Positions 9,335 through 17,490 of a stretch of DNA of 64,000 nt are shown one piece after another. The stretch covers positions 3,224,001-3,288,000 of the forward strand of contig NZ_CP157575.1 of the NCBI RefSeq assembly GCF_051628905.1, written 5' to 3'. The notes beneath the pieces are model-generated. The model saw only the letters and a list, made by a program, of their open reading frames with translations, did no database searches and was not told the origin of the DNA. The stretch is from Asaia sp037151935 (lineage in GTDB: Bacteria > Pseudomonadota > Alphaproteobacteria > Acetobacterales > Acetobacteraceae). Positions within the stretch are counted from its first letter, which is position 1. Every line of letters begins with the position of its first letter. A program made the translations under genes and the position numbers.

Positions 9335-10332
9335 GAATGAGACCCCCTAAAAGAGGCTGAAGGTGCGGTGCGGAGCAGGCTGCGCAGCTTGGCGCTGCGG
9401 GAACGGGGATTGCGGCGGATCTCGTCTTCGGAGGCGAGCACCGGGCGCGTATGGGGCAGAATGAAATCGGGGGCGACGAAACGTTCGGCCATGGGCTCGT
9501 GGCGCGAGGGGCGGCTGACACGCCCTGCGGCCTGGGCCAGCGCGCGCTTGACGAGACGGTCTTCGAGCGAATGGAACGTCACCACGACCAACTTGCCGCC
9601 CTCAGCCAGAAGAGCGGGAGCCGTGTCCAGCGCGCGCTGCAGCTCGCCAAGCTCGTCATTCACGGCAATACGCAGCGCCTGAAACGTGCGGGTGGCGGGA
9701 TGAATGCCGGATTTGTCGGGACGTACGACGCTGCGCACGATATCGGCCAGACGCGCCGTGGTGTGGATCGGCTCTTCGGTGCGGGCGCGGATGATGGCAG
9801 CCGCAATGCGGCGCGACATACGGTCCTCACCGTAGTGATAGATGATATCGGCCAGTTCATCGGCATCGGCCCTGTTCACCAGATCGGCAGCCGACCGTCC
9901 CGCCTGCGACATGCGCATGTCGAGCGGCCCGTCATGACGGAACGAGAAACCACGCTCGGCTTCGTCGATCTGATAGGAGGACACACCGATATCGAGCACG
10001 ATGCCATCGAAAGGCGCGTCATCGCCCAGCAGATCGGCCATCGCGCCGAATGTGCCGGGCACGGCTACCAGCTTGCGCGAGGGTGCGCTGGCCTCAAGTT
10101 CAGCAGCAAGCGATTCGGCACGGGCAATCGCCGTCGGGTCACGGTCGATGCCCCAGACGGTGCAGGCTGCACGGGCCAGAATACCCCTTGTGTAGCCACC
10201 ACCGCCGAAGGTGCCATCGACATACCGCCCGCTTTCATGAGGAGCCAGGGCGTTGAGCACTTCGGGCAACATGACGGGCACGTGGCCGGGGTCGTGTTCG
10301 GTTAGCAGGGCGAGAGGGGCGATCGCGTTCAT
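9331..10332 (-). CDS. rsmH: 16S rRNA (cytosine1402-N4)-methyltransferase RsmH (MraW)
   Basis: RsmH is the SAM-dependent methyltransferase that modifies C1402 of 16S rRNA. The 333-residue product begins with HVPVMLPEVLNAL near residue 17 and has the SAM-binding loop VDGTFGGGGYTRGIL near 38. It continues with the family motifs LDIGVSSYQID and FSFRHDGPLDMRM, and ends with a VTFHSLEDR segment. It overlaps mraZ by four bases (ATGA), the usual arrangement at the head of a dcw cluster. Confidence 0.97.
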   Translation of the reverse strand: MNAIAPLALLTEHDPGHVPVMLPEVLNALAPHESGRYVDGTFGGGGYTRGILARAACTVWGIDRDPTAIARAESLAAELEASAPSRKLVAVPGTFGAMADLLGDDAPFDGIVLDIGVSSYQIDEAERGFSFRHDGPLDMRMSQAGRSAADLVNRADADELADIIYHYGEDRMSRRIAAAIIRARTEEPIHTTARLADIVRSVVRPDKSGIHPATRTFQALRIAVNDELGELQRALDTAPALLAEGGKLVVVTFHSLEDRLVKRALAQAAGRVSRPSRHEPMAERFVAPDFILPHTRPVLASEDEIRRNPRSRSAKLRSLLRTAPSASFRGSHS

Positions 10333-10802
10333 GATGCCAGCTCGCTCGTATTGGTCGCGGGGCGGCTGGTCATGCGGCGCGCACGGGCACGGGCCTCTTC
10401 GCGGCGCTTGGCCCCGGCCTCAGGCTCCCAGATCTGAAAGACGCGACCGAGCCCCATGAAGGACATCTCATCGACAAGATTGGCATGGCGCTTGAGCACG
10501 TCCGGCAGAATGATGCGCCCTTCCTTGTCGGCATCGATAGGATAGGCATCGGCATAGAGGCTGGCGGCGAGGTCGTCATGATCGTCCGAGAAAATATCCA
10601 GCGACTCAACCGGCCCGGCGAGGGTAGCGAAAGCGGCGCTCGGCCAGGCTTCGATGCAGGGATGCAGATGAGAGGGGCGCAGGATGACGAGGCTTTCGTC
10701 AGGCTGGGCCTGGGCGCGGAGGGCGGCGCGAAAGGATGCGGGAATGGACACGCGGCCCTTGGCGTCGAAACGGTTCTGATGCGTGCCAAGAAACACACTC
10801 AC
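10329..10802 (-). CDS. mraZ: Transcriptional regulator MraZ (GTG start preferred)
   Basis: MraZ is the DNA-binding regulator at the head of dcw clusters, built from two SpoVT/AbrB-like swapped-hairpin repeats. Here these are GTHQNRFDAKGRVSIPASFR near residue 6 and YPIDADKEGRIILP near 85. The frame stays open up to an ATG at 10922, but I choose the GTG at 10802. A GAGGAGG ribosome site lies 11 bases upstream, the N-terminus VSVFLGTHQNRFD matches family starts, and the resulting 157 residues fit the family. The putative MraZ operators would also otherwise overlap the coding region. It probably represses its own promoter. Confidence 0.9.
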   Translation of the reverse strand: MSVFLGTHQNRFDAKGRVSIPASFRAALRAQAQPDESLVILRPSHLHPCIEAWPSAAFATLAGPVESLDIFSDDHDDLAASLYADAYPIDADKEGRIILPDVLKRHANLVDEMSFMGLGRVFQIWEPEAGAKRREEARARARRMTSRPATNTSELAS

Positions 10803-10911
10803 GCCGTTCGATGCCTCCTCGCCGTTCCAAGAGTGATTGCCAATGACTTTTCGCGCCCGGAGCGGGACAAGGCCGCTCGCTGCTCGTCTCAGTGACCGTC
10901 CGGGATAAGTT

Positions 10912-10936
10912 TGGGATATCATGGGATTTCATGGGA
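10912..10936 (-). promoter_or_regulatory. Putative MraZ operator: three TGGGA boxes with 10-bp phasing
   Basis: TGGGA occurs on the plus strand at 10912-10916, 10922-10926 and 10932-10936, each separated by five bases. MraZ is known to bind TGGGN direct repeats with five-base spacers. The boxes lie 110-134 bp before the mraZ GTG. A possible minus-strand -35 element TTGACG (10942-10937) abuts them and a weak -10 TATCCC would lie inside them. Occupancy should therefore block transcription. Confidence 0.75.
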
Positions 10937-11001
10937 CGTCAAACAATTCGCATCGAAAATTGGCGGAATTCTCCGATTTTTTCGTCCTGTCCAAATAATA
11001 T

Positions 11002-11016
11002 GTTCTTATAATGTTC
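11002..11016. promoter_or_regulatory. Possible LexA box (GTTC-N7-GTTC)
   Basis: GTTC at 11002-11005 and 11013-11016 are separated by seven bases (TTATAAT). This is the consensus spacing described for alphaproteobacterial LexA (GTTC-N7-GTTC). It lies about 200 bp upstream of the mraZ start. The 10-mer ATGTTCTTAT at 11000-11009 recurs at 11069-11078, where it is part of an inverted repeat (GTTCTT-N7-AAGAAC, 11071-11089). The assignment is by pattern only. Confidence 0.4.
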
Positions 11017-11270
11017 TTGTTTCCGATGCGAAACCGGAATCATGACTGCGCTATGAGTCGTTTTTGTTATGTTCTTATTCATGAAGAACAAAAGGCGATT
11101 GAGGCGCGATTATGTCCAGATCGGGAGTTTCTGGCTCTTATTTCCCTGTGGAGCGCGAGATCTTGCAGGGAAATTGCACGATGCTGTGGCATCAGCGTGG
11201 CGTTGCCCCGTGCTGCCGGGGGCAGCTGGGCATGGAAACGCATGGCCTGCCGAATTTTGCGAGAAATAAT

Positions 11271-11667
11271 GTCAGACGGTCTGTAAGCCGGGTTCTGTCC
11301 GCCAAAGGCGGGGCGATCATTCCTCTGGGACCGGTCTTGCAACCGGCCTCACGCAACCAACCCGAATGACAAGGCGGGAGAGCCTCTGATCCCATCTCGC
11401 GAGAGACGGATCCGCCATTCCTATTCGGTCTTGCTCCCGATGGGGTTTGCCCTGCCTCCCGCGTTACCGAAGGAGCGGTGCGCTCTTACCGCACCGTTTC
11501 ACCCTTGCCTGCAGCCCGAGAGCCGGGCAGGCGGTTTGTTTTCTGTGGCACTTTCCCTAGGGTCGCCCCCGCCGGCCGTTAGCCGGCATCGTTCTCCCGT
11601 GGAGCCCGGACTTTCCTCCATCACGCCGGTTCGCACCGACGTAACAGCGATCGCCCGACCGTCTGAC
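11271..11667 (-). ncRNA. rnpB: RNase P RNA (bacterial type A)
   Basis: The minus strand contains hallmark RNase P RNA sequences: GGAGGAAAGTCCGGGCTCC near the 5' end (around 11600), GGGTGAAACGGTGCGGTAAGAGCGCACC in the middle (around 11480-11510), and ACAGAACCCGGCTTAC near the 3' end (around 11285-11300). The ends are set by a perfect 11-bp P1 helix: 11657-11667 pairs with 11271-11281. The molecule is about 397 nt, a normal size. It is the catalytic subunit for tRNA 5' maturation. A possible promoter on the minus strand has TTGACC around 11697-11702, but the -10 is weak. Confidence 0.95.
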
Positions 11668-11777
11668 GGGCGCAACCTGACCGATGCCAGATGCGGGGTC
11701 AAGCGGCTGGCGAGGAATTTATGTCATGACGGGTCGGTCCTGATTAGCCATTCGCCAGAGAAGAAGTGGCCCCTGGC

Positions 11778-13478
11778 TCAGGCCATGCTCACGCTGGCGT
11801 GCTCTCTGGGCGCCCTGTTGTCGTCCGGAGGCGAGCCGAGAAGGGTGATGGTCATCTGGCTGCCCCGTGCCTCGACGGGCGAGGGCAGGTGAATGAAGGC
11901 AGCGCCGTTCGTCCACCGGCATGTCGGGGTTTCGACCTCATGCCAGCCTTCGACGGTCTCTGTCTGGAGATGCCCGTCGAGATCATAGCCTTCCCGGTCG
12001 CAGCCCACCCTTATCCGCCCGACCAGAACGCCCAGGGTACGGCGGTCGTCGATATAGGCGCCGAGATCGACAGCCGGAACGAAAATGCGGGAGTGCAGAA
12101 CAACGGTTCTGGTATGGGCAGGCAAGCCGAACGTGGCGCGGCGCTCATCGACGAAATGAGGCGGTATGACGCGGCCGTCTTCGGTTGTGAGACAGAGACC
12201 GGCGGTGCGCAGATCGCGTGCGCCATGTTGCTTCGAGAGCTGTGCCGCATGGCCGTAAAGAGCGAAGATTGATGCGAGAAAAGGCGAGGAGGCATCGAGC
12301 GGCAGAGGGCGCATCATATCGGCGGTAGAGCTGAGGGCAGATGACTGCGCCCCTCTCGAGGTCGGCGGTGGCGCGGTCAGATAGCTTTCCACCACCAGTC
12401 CATTGGCGATAATGAATTCGTGTTTTTCAAGCTCAATGCCGAAATACCGGTAGGCATCGGTGTTTTTCTCGTAGATCACCGAGTCATTATTGATGAGTGT
12501 GCGGGCCGGGACGCGCTTTCCATCGAAATGAACGCAGTGCTCGGGTGTCACCAGAAGGTCGCGATGAGGCGCATTTTTACCGAAGGCCTCTGCACGAATG
12601 CGAACGGGGAAATTGGCCCAGCATTCCGGCAGCACGGAAGAGGGCGTCTGCCAACCCTCGTGTATTCTGACGACAGCGCATGGATGCAACACGCCGTCTC
12701 TCATGGCCATGACCAGATCGCCGGACGTCAGCGTTTCAACCGGTCGTTCGCCCGATGGCGTTGCGATCAGCGTGCCGGTGAGGAAGCAGGGCGCGGCTTT
12801 GGTATAGCTCACGCCTCTGTTGCCGTTAAAGCTGTTGGCATTCGTAAACCCGTTCGGATCGTAGCCGAGGCCGATATCGAGACGGATCGTCTTCGTCAGC
12901 TGGGTGATCGTCAGAATGCCGGTCGAGGCATTATAGCTGAAGCTGTTCGCGCCATTGCCGTTCCAGACATAGAGAACATCGCCTTGAGAAAGCCCGCGTA
13001 TGCGCAGATCGACCACACCGGACTGAAAATTGAACGCGATGTAATTGTTCGACCCTTTGAGATTAATGGTCGTGTTCGAAAGGGATCGCTGAACCGAAAG
13101 GGACGAATTTTCCATATTGATCGTTTGCCCGGCGACAGTCATCAGCGAATAATAGGACGGATCTTTCGAATTGCCTCTCAACTGCACGTTCTTGAGATTG
13201 ATTGTGCCGGTTCCGGTAATTGACGAGGCAGCGAAGGGTAGCAGCGAAATGCCGGTGATATTGATTGTACCGTTATTAACAACGGAACCTTTGACGTTGA
13301 CCGTCGATTTTCCGTCTGACGACCCTGAGAAGCTGCGGCTCTGCCCTGCGGCAATGGTCGTTGTCTTGCTGGTAGTGCCGAGATCGTAGCTCACGGCAAG
13401 AGCGCGCACGGTTGCGGCGCGCGCATACAGGGCCGTTGCTAGCTTCTCTTCTGAAGAAGTAGTTTCATTGATCTGCAT
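11778..13478 (-). CDS. Hint-domain (Hedgehog/intein) protein with repetitive N-terminal passenger
   Basis: The 566-residue product has an N-terminal region (about 1-225) rich in Gly, Ser, Thr and Asn with beta-strand-like repeats, and no clear signal peptide. A Hint domain follows. Its presumed nucleophile is Cys231 in APCFLTGTLIATPSGERPVE, the block B-like TPEHC lies at 311-315, and HEFIIANGLVVES starts at about 353. The C-terminal intein splice residues (His-Asn followed by Cys/Ser/Thr) are absent, so cleavage rather than splicing is expected. The C-terminal 200 residues have no family I know. Such Hint_2 proteins are frequent in acetic acid bacteria; their roles are mostly unknown. A GGA ribosome site lies 8 bases before the ATG. 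Confidence 0.8.
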   Translation of the reverse strand: MQINETTSSEEKLATALYARAATVRALAVSYDLGTTSKTTTIAAGQSRSFSGSSDGKSTVNVKGSVVNNGTINITGISLLPFAASSITGTGTINLKNVQLRGNSKDPSYYSLMTVAGQTINMENSSLSVQRSLSNTTINLKGSNNYIAFNFQSGVVDLRIRGLSQGDVLYVWNGNGANSFSYNASTGILTITQLTKTIRLDIGLGYDPNGFTNANSFNGNRGVSYTKAAPCFLTGTLIATPSGERPVETLTSGDLVMAMRDGVLHPCAVVRIHEGWQTPSSVLPECWANFPVRIRAEAFGKNAPHRDLLVTPEHCVHFDGKRVPARTLINNDSVIYEKNTDAYRYFGIELEKHEFIIANGLVVESYLTAPPPTSRGAQSSALSSTADMMRPLPLDASSPFLASIFALYGHAAQLSKQHGARDLRTAGLCLTTEDGRVIPPHFVDERRATFGLPAHTRTVVLHSRIFVPAVDLGAYIDDRRTLGVLVGRIRVGCDREGYDLDGHLQTETVEGWHEVETPTCRWTNGAAFIHLPSPVEARGSQMTITLLGSPPDDNRAPREHASVSMA

Positions 13479-13822
13479 GTTATTTCCAGAACTCAGTACG
13501 CTCCGCGTCCTTATTTGAAGGGCGGTAATGATCTCGATATTCGCGAAATAGAGACTTCAGAAGTCCGGAACGTCAAACATGATCTGTTCAACGCCCATTA
13601 ACGAAACTTACTTGAGGCGCGTCCTGCTTTGTCGGCCTCGACTTGAGGCAATGTCTGGAGAGTAGAAGGGCTCAAGCGGCGTGGGCATACGCTCAGCCTT
13701 GCGTAGACAGAGTGATCATTTTCATAGGGACGTTGGGCGGTATGGCGGTCCGGAACGCGGTCTTTCGGTCTGACGCCATATTTCTCTGGCGAAGTCCGGT
13801 CATGCGGCCCTAGCTTCGGTTC
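13479..13822. other. Divergent intergenic region between Hint protein and esterase
   Basis: This 344-bp region separates two divergent genes and should contain both promoters. A perfect 13-bp palindrome (GACTTC-A-GAAGTC) lies at 13553-13565, 75 bp upstream of the Hint gene. A TTCGCGAA palindrome lies just before it, at about 13540-13547. TTGAGGC occurs twice about 30 bp apart (around 13612 and 13643). I see no ORF or RNA here. Confidence 0.5.
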
Positions 13823-14803
13823 ATGACTGATCTGCCTGTTTCGCGTCCCGGATGGCTTTATCGCCTTTTTCTACACTGGCTCAAAAGGGCGTCTAAAGGG
13901 CGTGACGGTTTGCCCCTCCCGGAAACTCTGACGCCGGACTCTCTGGCGGCATTGCGTCGCATGACGGGTATGCCGAGTTTTCCGCAATCGTTGTCCTCAA
14001 TACAGATACGGCGGTGGCGCGAGATAATGGTGCCCTGTAGTGGCGAGGGACGTCTCGCCCGGCTTTATCGTCCCAGAGGGCGTGTGACCGGGCTGGTACT
14101 TTTCATGCATGGTGGCGGTTTCGTCCATTGCGATCTGGTCTCGCATCACGGGATCTGCTGCCGTCTGGCGCGTCATTCGGGTGCAATGGTGCTGTCGCTC
14201 GATTATCGCCTCGCGCCCGAGGCGCCGTTCCCGGCGGCAGTCGATGATGGCTGGGAAGCGCTGCTTTGGTTGCAAGAGCAGGCCAGGGCGCTGGACCTTC
14301 CTCTTGCGGTTTGCGGTGACAGTGCAGGCGGTAATCTCGCAGCTGTTCTCGCCCGTAGGGCAAGGGATCATGGGCTGGATCGCATGGCGGCACAATTGCT
14401 CTACTACCCGACCGTGAGCGGTCTGCTCTCACCGCCGAGCCGTGAAATCTACGGTCAGGGCTTCATGCTGACTGCCCGGCTTCTTGAATGGTATGGTCGC
14501 CAATACAGCCGCTGTGATCGGGATATGCTCGACCCCGACCTGGCACCGGTCTTTGCCGATAATTTCGTCGGTCTTGCTCGTGCGATGATCGTCACGGCGG
14601 GGTTCGATCCGCTACGCGGTGAGGCTGAGCTTTACACATCTCTGCTGCGAGACGCCGGCGTAGCTGTGCGTCTGGTCTGCTTCGACAAAGCGATCCACGG
14701 GTTCCTGAATTTTTACGCGGCGCTGGTCGATGGCAGGCGCGCGCTACGTCTGGGCGGTCAGTTTCTGCGTCGATGCTTTCACGAAGCTGCGCGTGAGGGA
14801 TAA
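13823..14803 (+). CDS. Alpha/beta hydrolase, hormone-sensitive lipase (family IV) type esterase
   Basis: The 326-residue protein has the oxyanion motif HGGGF near residue 97 and the nucleophile motif GDSAGG near 165. Later GFDPLRGEAE supplies the likely acid and KAIHGFL the histidine. This is the family IV esterase layout, acting on short-chain acyl esters. No signal peptide is visible, so it is probably cytoplasmic. It is a single gene between the divergent Hint gene and a terminator. The natural substrate cannot be inferred. The ribosome site before the ATG is weak. Confidence 0.88.
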   Translation: MTDLPVSRPGWLYRLFLHWLKRASKGRDGLPLPETLTPDSLAALRRMTGMPSFPQSLSSIQIRRWREIMVPCSGEGRLARLYRPRGRVTGLVLFMHGGGFVHCDLVSHHGICCRLARHSGAMVLSLDYRLAPEAPFPAAVDDGWEALLWLQEQARALDLPLAVCGDSAGGNLAAVLARRARDHGLDRMAAQLLYYPTVSGLLSPPSREIYGQGFMLTARLLEWYGRQYSRCDRDMLDPDLAPVFADNFVGLARAMIVTAGFDPLRGEAELYTSLLRDAGVAVRLVCFDKAIHGFLNFYAALVDGRRALRLGGQFLRRCFHEAAREG

Positions 14804-14812
14804 GGCCCCATT

Positions 14813-14844
14813 AAAAAAAGCCGGGCTGCGAACCCGGCTTTTCC
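14813..14844. terminator. Bidirectional intrinsic terminator
   Basis: An 8-bp stem (AAGCCGGG at 14818-14825 with CCCGGCTT at 14833-14840) is flanked by an A-run on the left and TTTT on the right. It can therefore terminate the esterase on the plus strand and the convergent zwf-linked gene on the minus strand. Confidence 0.9.
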
Positions 14845-14846
14845 GA

Positions 14847-15320
14847 TTATTGTTGCGCCATGGCGTGGAAACGACCGGGTGACCCCTGATCGGTGGCCAG
14901 AAGGCGGTCCGCTCTGTTCACCTTGATGGTGAAAAGCCGGTCGAATGTGCCTGCCTTGCCGGGGCAGCCATCATTGCTGCGCTGCATGAAATCGACGCGC
15001 GTCGCGTCTGGTGGATCGTTACCGTTGATGATCGGCACCAGGCATTTCGGGGGCACATCGGTCATACCGTTATGCGTTACCATGACGCGCAGATGCTCGA
15101 CGAGCTTGGTGTTGTCGAACCAGGCCAGACGATCGAACTGGATCTTGTCTGCCGCCTGATCGAGCCAGCCCATTTTCATCACGAGAACGGCGAGAAGAGA
15201 CACAGGCACCAGCACGATCAGGCGGCGGAGAAGATGCTGCTTGAGCGTGCGTGGCTTACGGCGTCCCGAACCGAGCTTTGCAGCGCCGGGTCGGGGGGTG
15301 TTTTGGGGATCTGAGGCCAA
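14847..15320 (-). CDS. Hypothetical single-pass membrane protein downstream of zwf
   Basis: I do not recognise this family. The 157-residue product has a basic N-terminus, one membrane segment at about 33-50, and a soluble part with two cysteines (PPKCLVPI near 93 and DGCPGKAG near 118) that could form a periplasmic disulfide. The frame has no usable ATG; it starts at TTG 15320, eight bases after the zwf stop, with an AAGG ribosome site that lies across that stop. This suggests translational coupling to zwf, though nothing indicates a role in the pentose phosphate pathway. Confidence 0.65.
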   Translation of the reverse strand: MASDPQNTPRPGAAKLGSGRRKPRTLKQHLLRRLIVLVPVSLLAVLVMKMGWLDQAADKIQFDRLAWFDNTKLVEHLRVMVTHNGMTDVPPKCLVPIINGNDPPDATRVDFMQRSNDGCPGKAGTFDRLFTIKVNRADRLLATDQGSPGRFHAMAQQ

Positions 15321-15329
15321 GGGAATGCC

Positions 15330-16799
15330 TTATTCCATGTCTTCGTGCCAGATCTGCCCGTCACGGGCGAGCATCTGACGCGCTTCTTCGGGACCCCAGC
15401 TGCCTGCGGCATAATGCGCCATAGGCACCTCGTTCTTCGCCCAGGCTTCCATGACAGGCGCGACCCATTTCCACGCAGCAGCAACCTCGTCGCGACGGAT
15501 GAAGAGCACCGGATAGCCGCGCACGGCATCGAGCAGCAAACGCTCATACGCGTCAGGATAGCGGACGGCGAAGGCCCGCTCGAAATTTACGTCGAGATTG
15601 GTTTCCCAAAGGCCGAAATCGTCGTCCATCGGGTTCTTGACGTTGAACTGATAGGAAACGCCCTCATCCGGCTGGATACGGATGACCAGTACGTTCTTTT
15701 CGGGCTGGGACGGGAAAAGCTTGGTCGCGGAAGGCTTGAAGGTCACGACGATCTCGCTGACCTTGGCTTTCAGGCGCTTTGCCGAGCGGATGTAGAACGG
15801 CACGTTCTTCCAGCGCGGGGTGTCGATTTCGGCGCGCAGGGCGACATAGGTCTCGGTATTGCTGTCATGACCCAGCTCTTCGAGATAGCCCTCGACCGTA
15901 GCACCCTTGCTGTGGCCCTTTGTATATTGCGCACGCACCGTGCTGGTCGGCAGCGTCTTCGCATCGAGCGGCACCAGCGATTTCAGGACGGATACCTTGG
16001 CGTCACGCACATCATCGGCTTCGAGCGAGGCTGGTTTTTCCATGGCCACGAGGCAGAGAACCTGAAGCAGATGGTTCTGCACCATGTCGCGCAATGCGCC
16101 CGAATTGTCGTAATAGGCCGCGCGGCCTTCGACGCCCACCAGCTCGCCAGCGGTGATCTGAACGGACTCGATATGCTCAGCCGACCAGACAGCCTCGAAA
16201 AGCGGATTGGCAAAGCGCAGGGCGATCACATTCTGGACGGTTTCCTTACCCAGATAGTGATCGATACGGAAAACATTGCTTTCCTTGAAATACTGGCCGA
16301 CGCCTTCATTGATCTCTTCGGCTGTCTTCAGATCGATGCCGATCGGCTTTTCCAGCACCACGCGGCTGTCATCGGTGACAAGGCCTTCATTGTGCAGGTT
16401 CTTCGATATGGCGCCATAGAGATCGGGTGCCGTGGCGTAGTAGAAGACGCGCACATGCTCTTCAGCCTTGTGGCTCAGAACCTCGCGCAGCCCTTCCCAG
16501 TTACTGTCAGGCTTGGAGCCGTCGAGGCTCACATAATAGACCATATCCAGAAAGCGATCGACCGTGTCCTCGTCGAAATCGTCAGCCTTCACGAAGCGCT
16601 TGAGCGCGTCGCGGGCGCGGGTCTGGTATTCGCTGCGCTTGAGCGGTGAGCGCGCCGTGCCGATGATGCGGGCCGTGTCAGGCACCTGTCCCATCGTCAG
16701 ACGATAGTAAAGGGCGGGCAGCAATTTGCGCATGGTCAGATCGCCGGTTGCGCCAAAGATGACGTAATCGAATGGGGCGACTTGGTGGCAATTGGTCAT
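15330..16799 (-). CDS. zwf: Glucose-6-phosphate 1-dehydrogenase
   Basis: Zwf oxidises glucose-6-phosphate to 6-phosphogluconolactone with NAD(P)+, the entry step of the oxidative pentose phosphate pathway, a main sugar route in acetic acid bacteria. The 489-residue protein has the dinucleotide fold GATGDLTMRKLLPALY at about 15-30 and the substrate motif RIDHYLGKE near 178-186 containing the catalytic His. The C-terminal G6PDH domain continues to DGQIWHEDME. A GGAGAG ribosome site precedes the ATG. No pgl, gnd or edd gene is adjacent in this window. Confidence 0.97.
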   Translation of the reverse strand: MTNCHQVAPFDYVIFGATGDLTMRKLLPALYYRLTMGQVPDTARIIGTARSPLKRSEYQTRARDALKRFVKADDFDEDTVDRFLDMVYYVSLDGSKPDSNWEGLREVLSHKAEEHVRVFYYATAPDLYGAISKNLHNEGLVTDDSRVVLEKPIGIDLKTAEEINEGVGQYFKESNVFRIDHYLGKETVQNVIALRFANPLFEAVWSAEHIESVQITAGELVGVEGRAAYYDNSGALRDMVQNHLLQVLCLVAMEKPASLEADDVRDAKVSVLKSLVPLDAKTLPTSTVRAQYTKGHSKGATVEGYLEELGHDSNTETYVALRAEIDTPRWKNVPFYIRSAKRLKAKVSEIVVTFKPSATKLFPSQPEKNVLVIRIQPDEGVSYQFNVKNPMDDDFGLWETNLDVNFERAFAVRYPDAYERLLLDAVRGYPVLFIRRDEVAAAWKWVAPVMEAWAKNEVPMAHYAAGSWGPEEARQMLARDGQIWHEDME

Positions 16800-17031
16800 C
16801 GGCCTGGCTCTCCGGTTCTCGATGGGGGCAGTGCGGTCTTATGACATGCGCGCCCTGATGGGGTAAAGGTGGCAATAAGAACGCGCTTTATGCCGCGACG
16901 TTCGGGCGCAATATGCGTTGACCCGCCCCGGCGAGGCGCGATAAGCCGCCTCTCTTCGCAAGTGTCTGCCCGGGCGCTTGTCGCTCTCTGGCCCGAAAGG
17001 GCCGTGTGCAACCCCCGCTCTCGAGGTCACC

Positions 17032-17340
17032 ATGTCTGACATGCCTTTTGATATTGACGAAGCCTCCGCCAGCCGCGCGCGTCAGGCTGCTGATCCTGAA
17101 TCGAATGTCGGTGGCATTGCCGTCGATCGTCTGCGCAGCGTGATCGAGCGCGTCGAGCGTCTGGAAGAAGAGCGCAAGGCGCTTGCCGGCGATATCAAGG
17201 ATATCTTCAGCGAAGCCAAATCGGCCGGTTTCGACGTCGCGACGATCAAGAACATCATCAAGATGCGCAAGAAAGAGCCGAATGAGATCGAAGAGCAGGA
17301 GACGCTGCTGGACATCTATCGTCGCGCACTCGGTATGTGA
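17032..17340 (+). CDS. gapR: GapR-family nucleoid-associated protein (DUF2312)
   Basis: The 102-residue product contains the DUF2312 core: VDRLRSVIERVERLEEERK at about 31, then DIKDIFSEAKSAGFD and IKNIIKMRKK. It corresponds to GapR of Caulobacter, a small coiled-coil dimer or tetramer that binds overtwisted AT-rich DNA ahead of polymerases. I chose the ATG at 17032, preceded by GAGGTCACC, because the frame's earlier TTG (16978) adds sequence unlike the family. The acidic N-terminal arm is somewhat longer than in Caulobacter. A stem-loop without a T-run lies at 17358-17378. Confidence 0.93.
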   Translation: MSDMPFDIDEASASRARQAADPESNVGGIAVDRLRSVIERVERLEEERKALAGDIKDIFSEAKSAGFDVATIKNIIKMRKKEPNEIEEQETLLDIYRRALGM

Positions 17341-17357
17341 GCGTGAGTAATCCTCCT

Positions 17358-17378
17358 CCCTGCCTCTTGCAGGCAGGG
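17358..17378. other. Stem-loop after gapR
   Basis: A 7-bp perfect stem, CCCTGCC (17358-17364) with GGCAGGG (17372-17378), and a 7-base loop follow the gapR stop by about 20 bases. No T-run follows on either strand, so it may stabilise the 3' end rather than act as an intrinsic terminator. Confidence 0.45.
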
Positions 17379-17490
17379 AAAGAGGGGCTCTGTGAAGATT
17401 TGAAGACACGGCGCCTCTCGCGCTGACAATACCTACCGCCATTGCTAAGAACCGGCGCAATCCCGGTTTCTCATTTCTGGCAGGTAATGA

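Larger units (their letters stand above)
10803..11270. other. Intergenic control region between mraZ and rnpB
   Basis: About 470 bp without a convincing gene. It holds the mraZ leader, the TGGGA boxes, the GTTC-N7-GTTC element and an AT-rich stretch at about 10940-11100. A plus-strand open frame here (from 11011 or 11069) has no recognisable protein family and no clear ribosome site, so I do not call it a gene. Confidence 0.6.

Noticed and set aside
11431..11892. Open frame across the RNase P RNA gene
   Set aside because: The region is a structured RNA with a perfect P1 helix; the frame has no family.
15345..16649. 434-codon open frame on the plus strand
   Set aside because: It mirrors zwf and has no recognisable domain.
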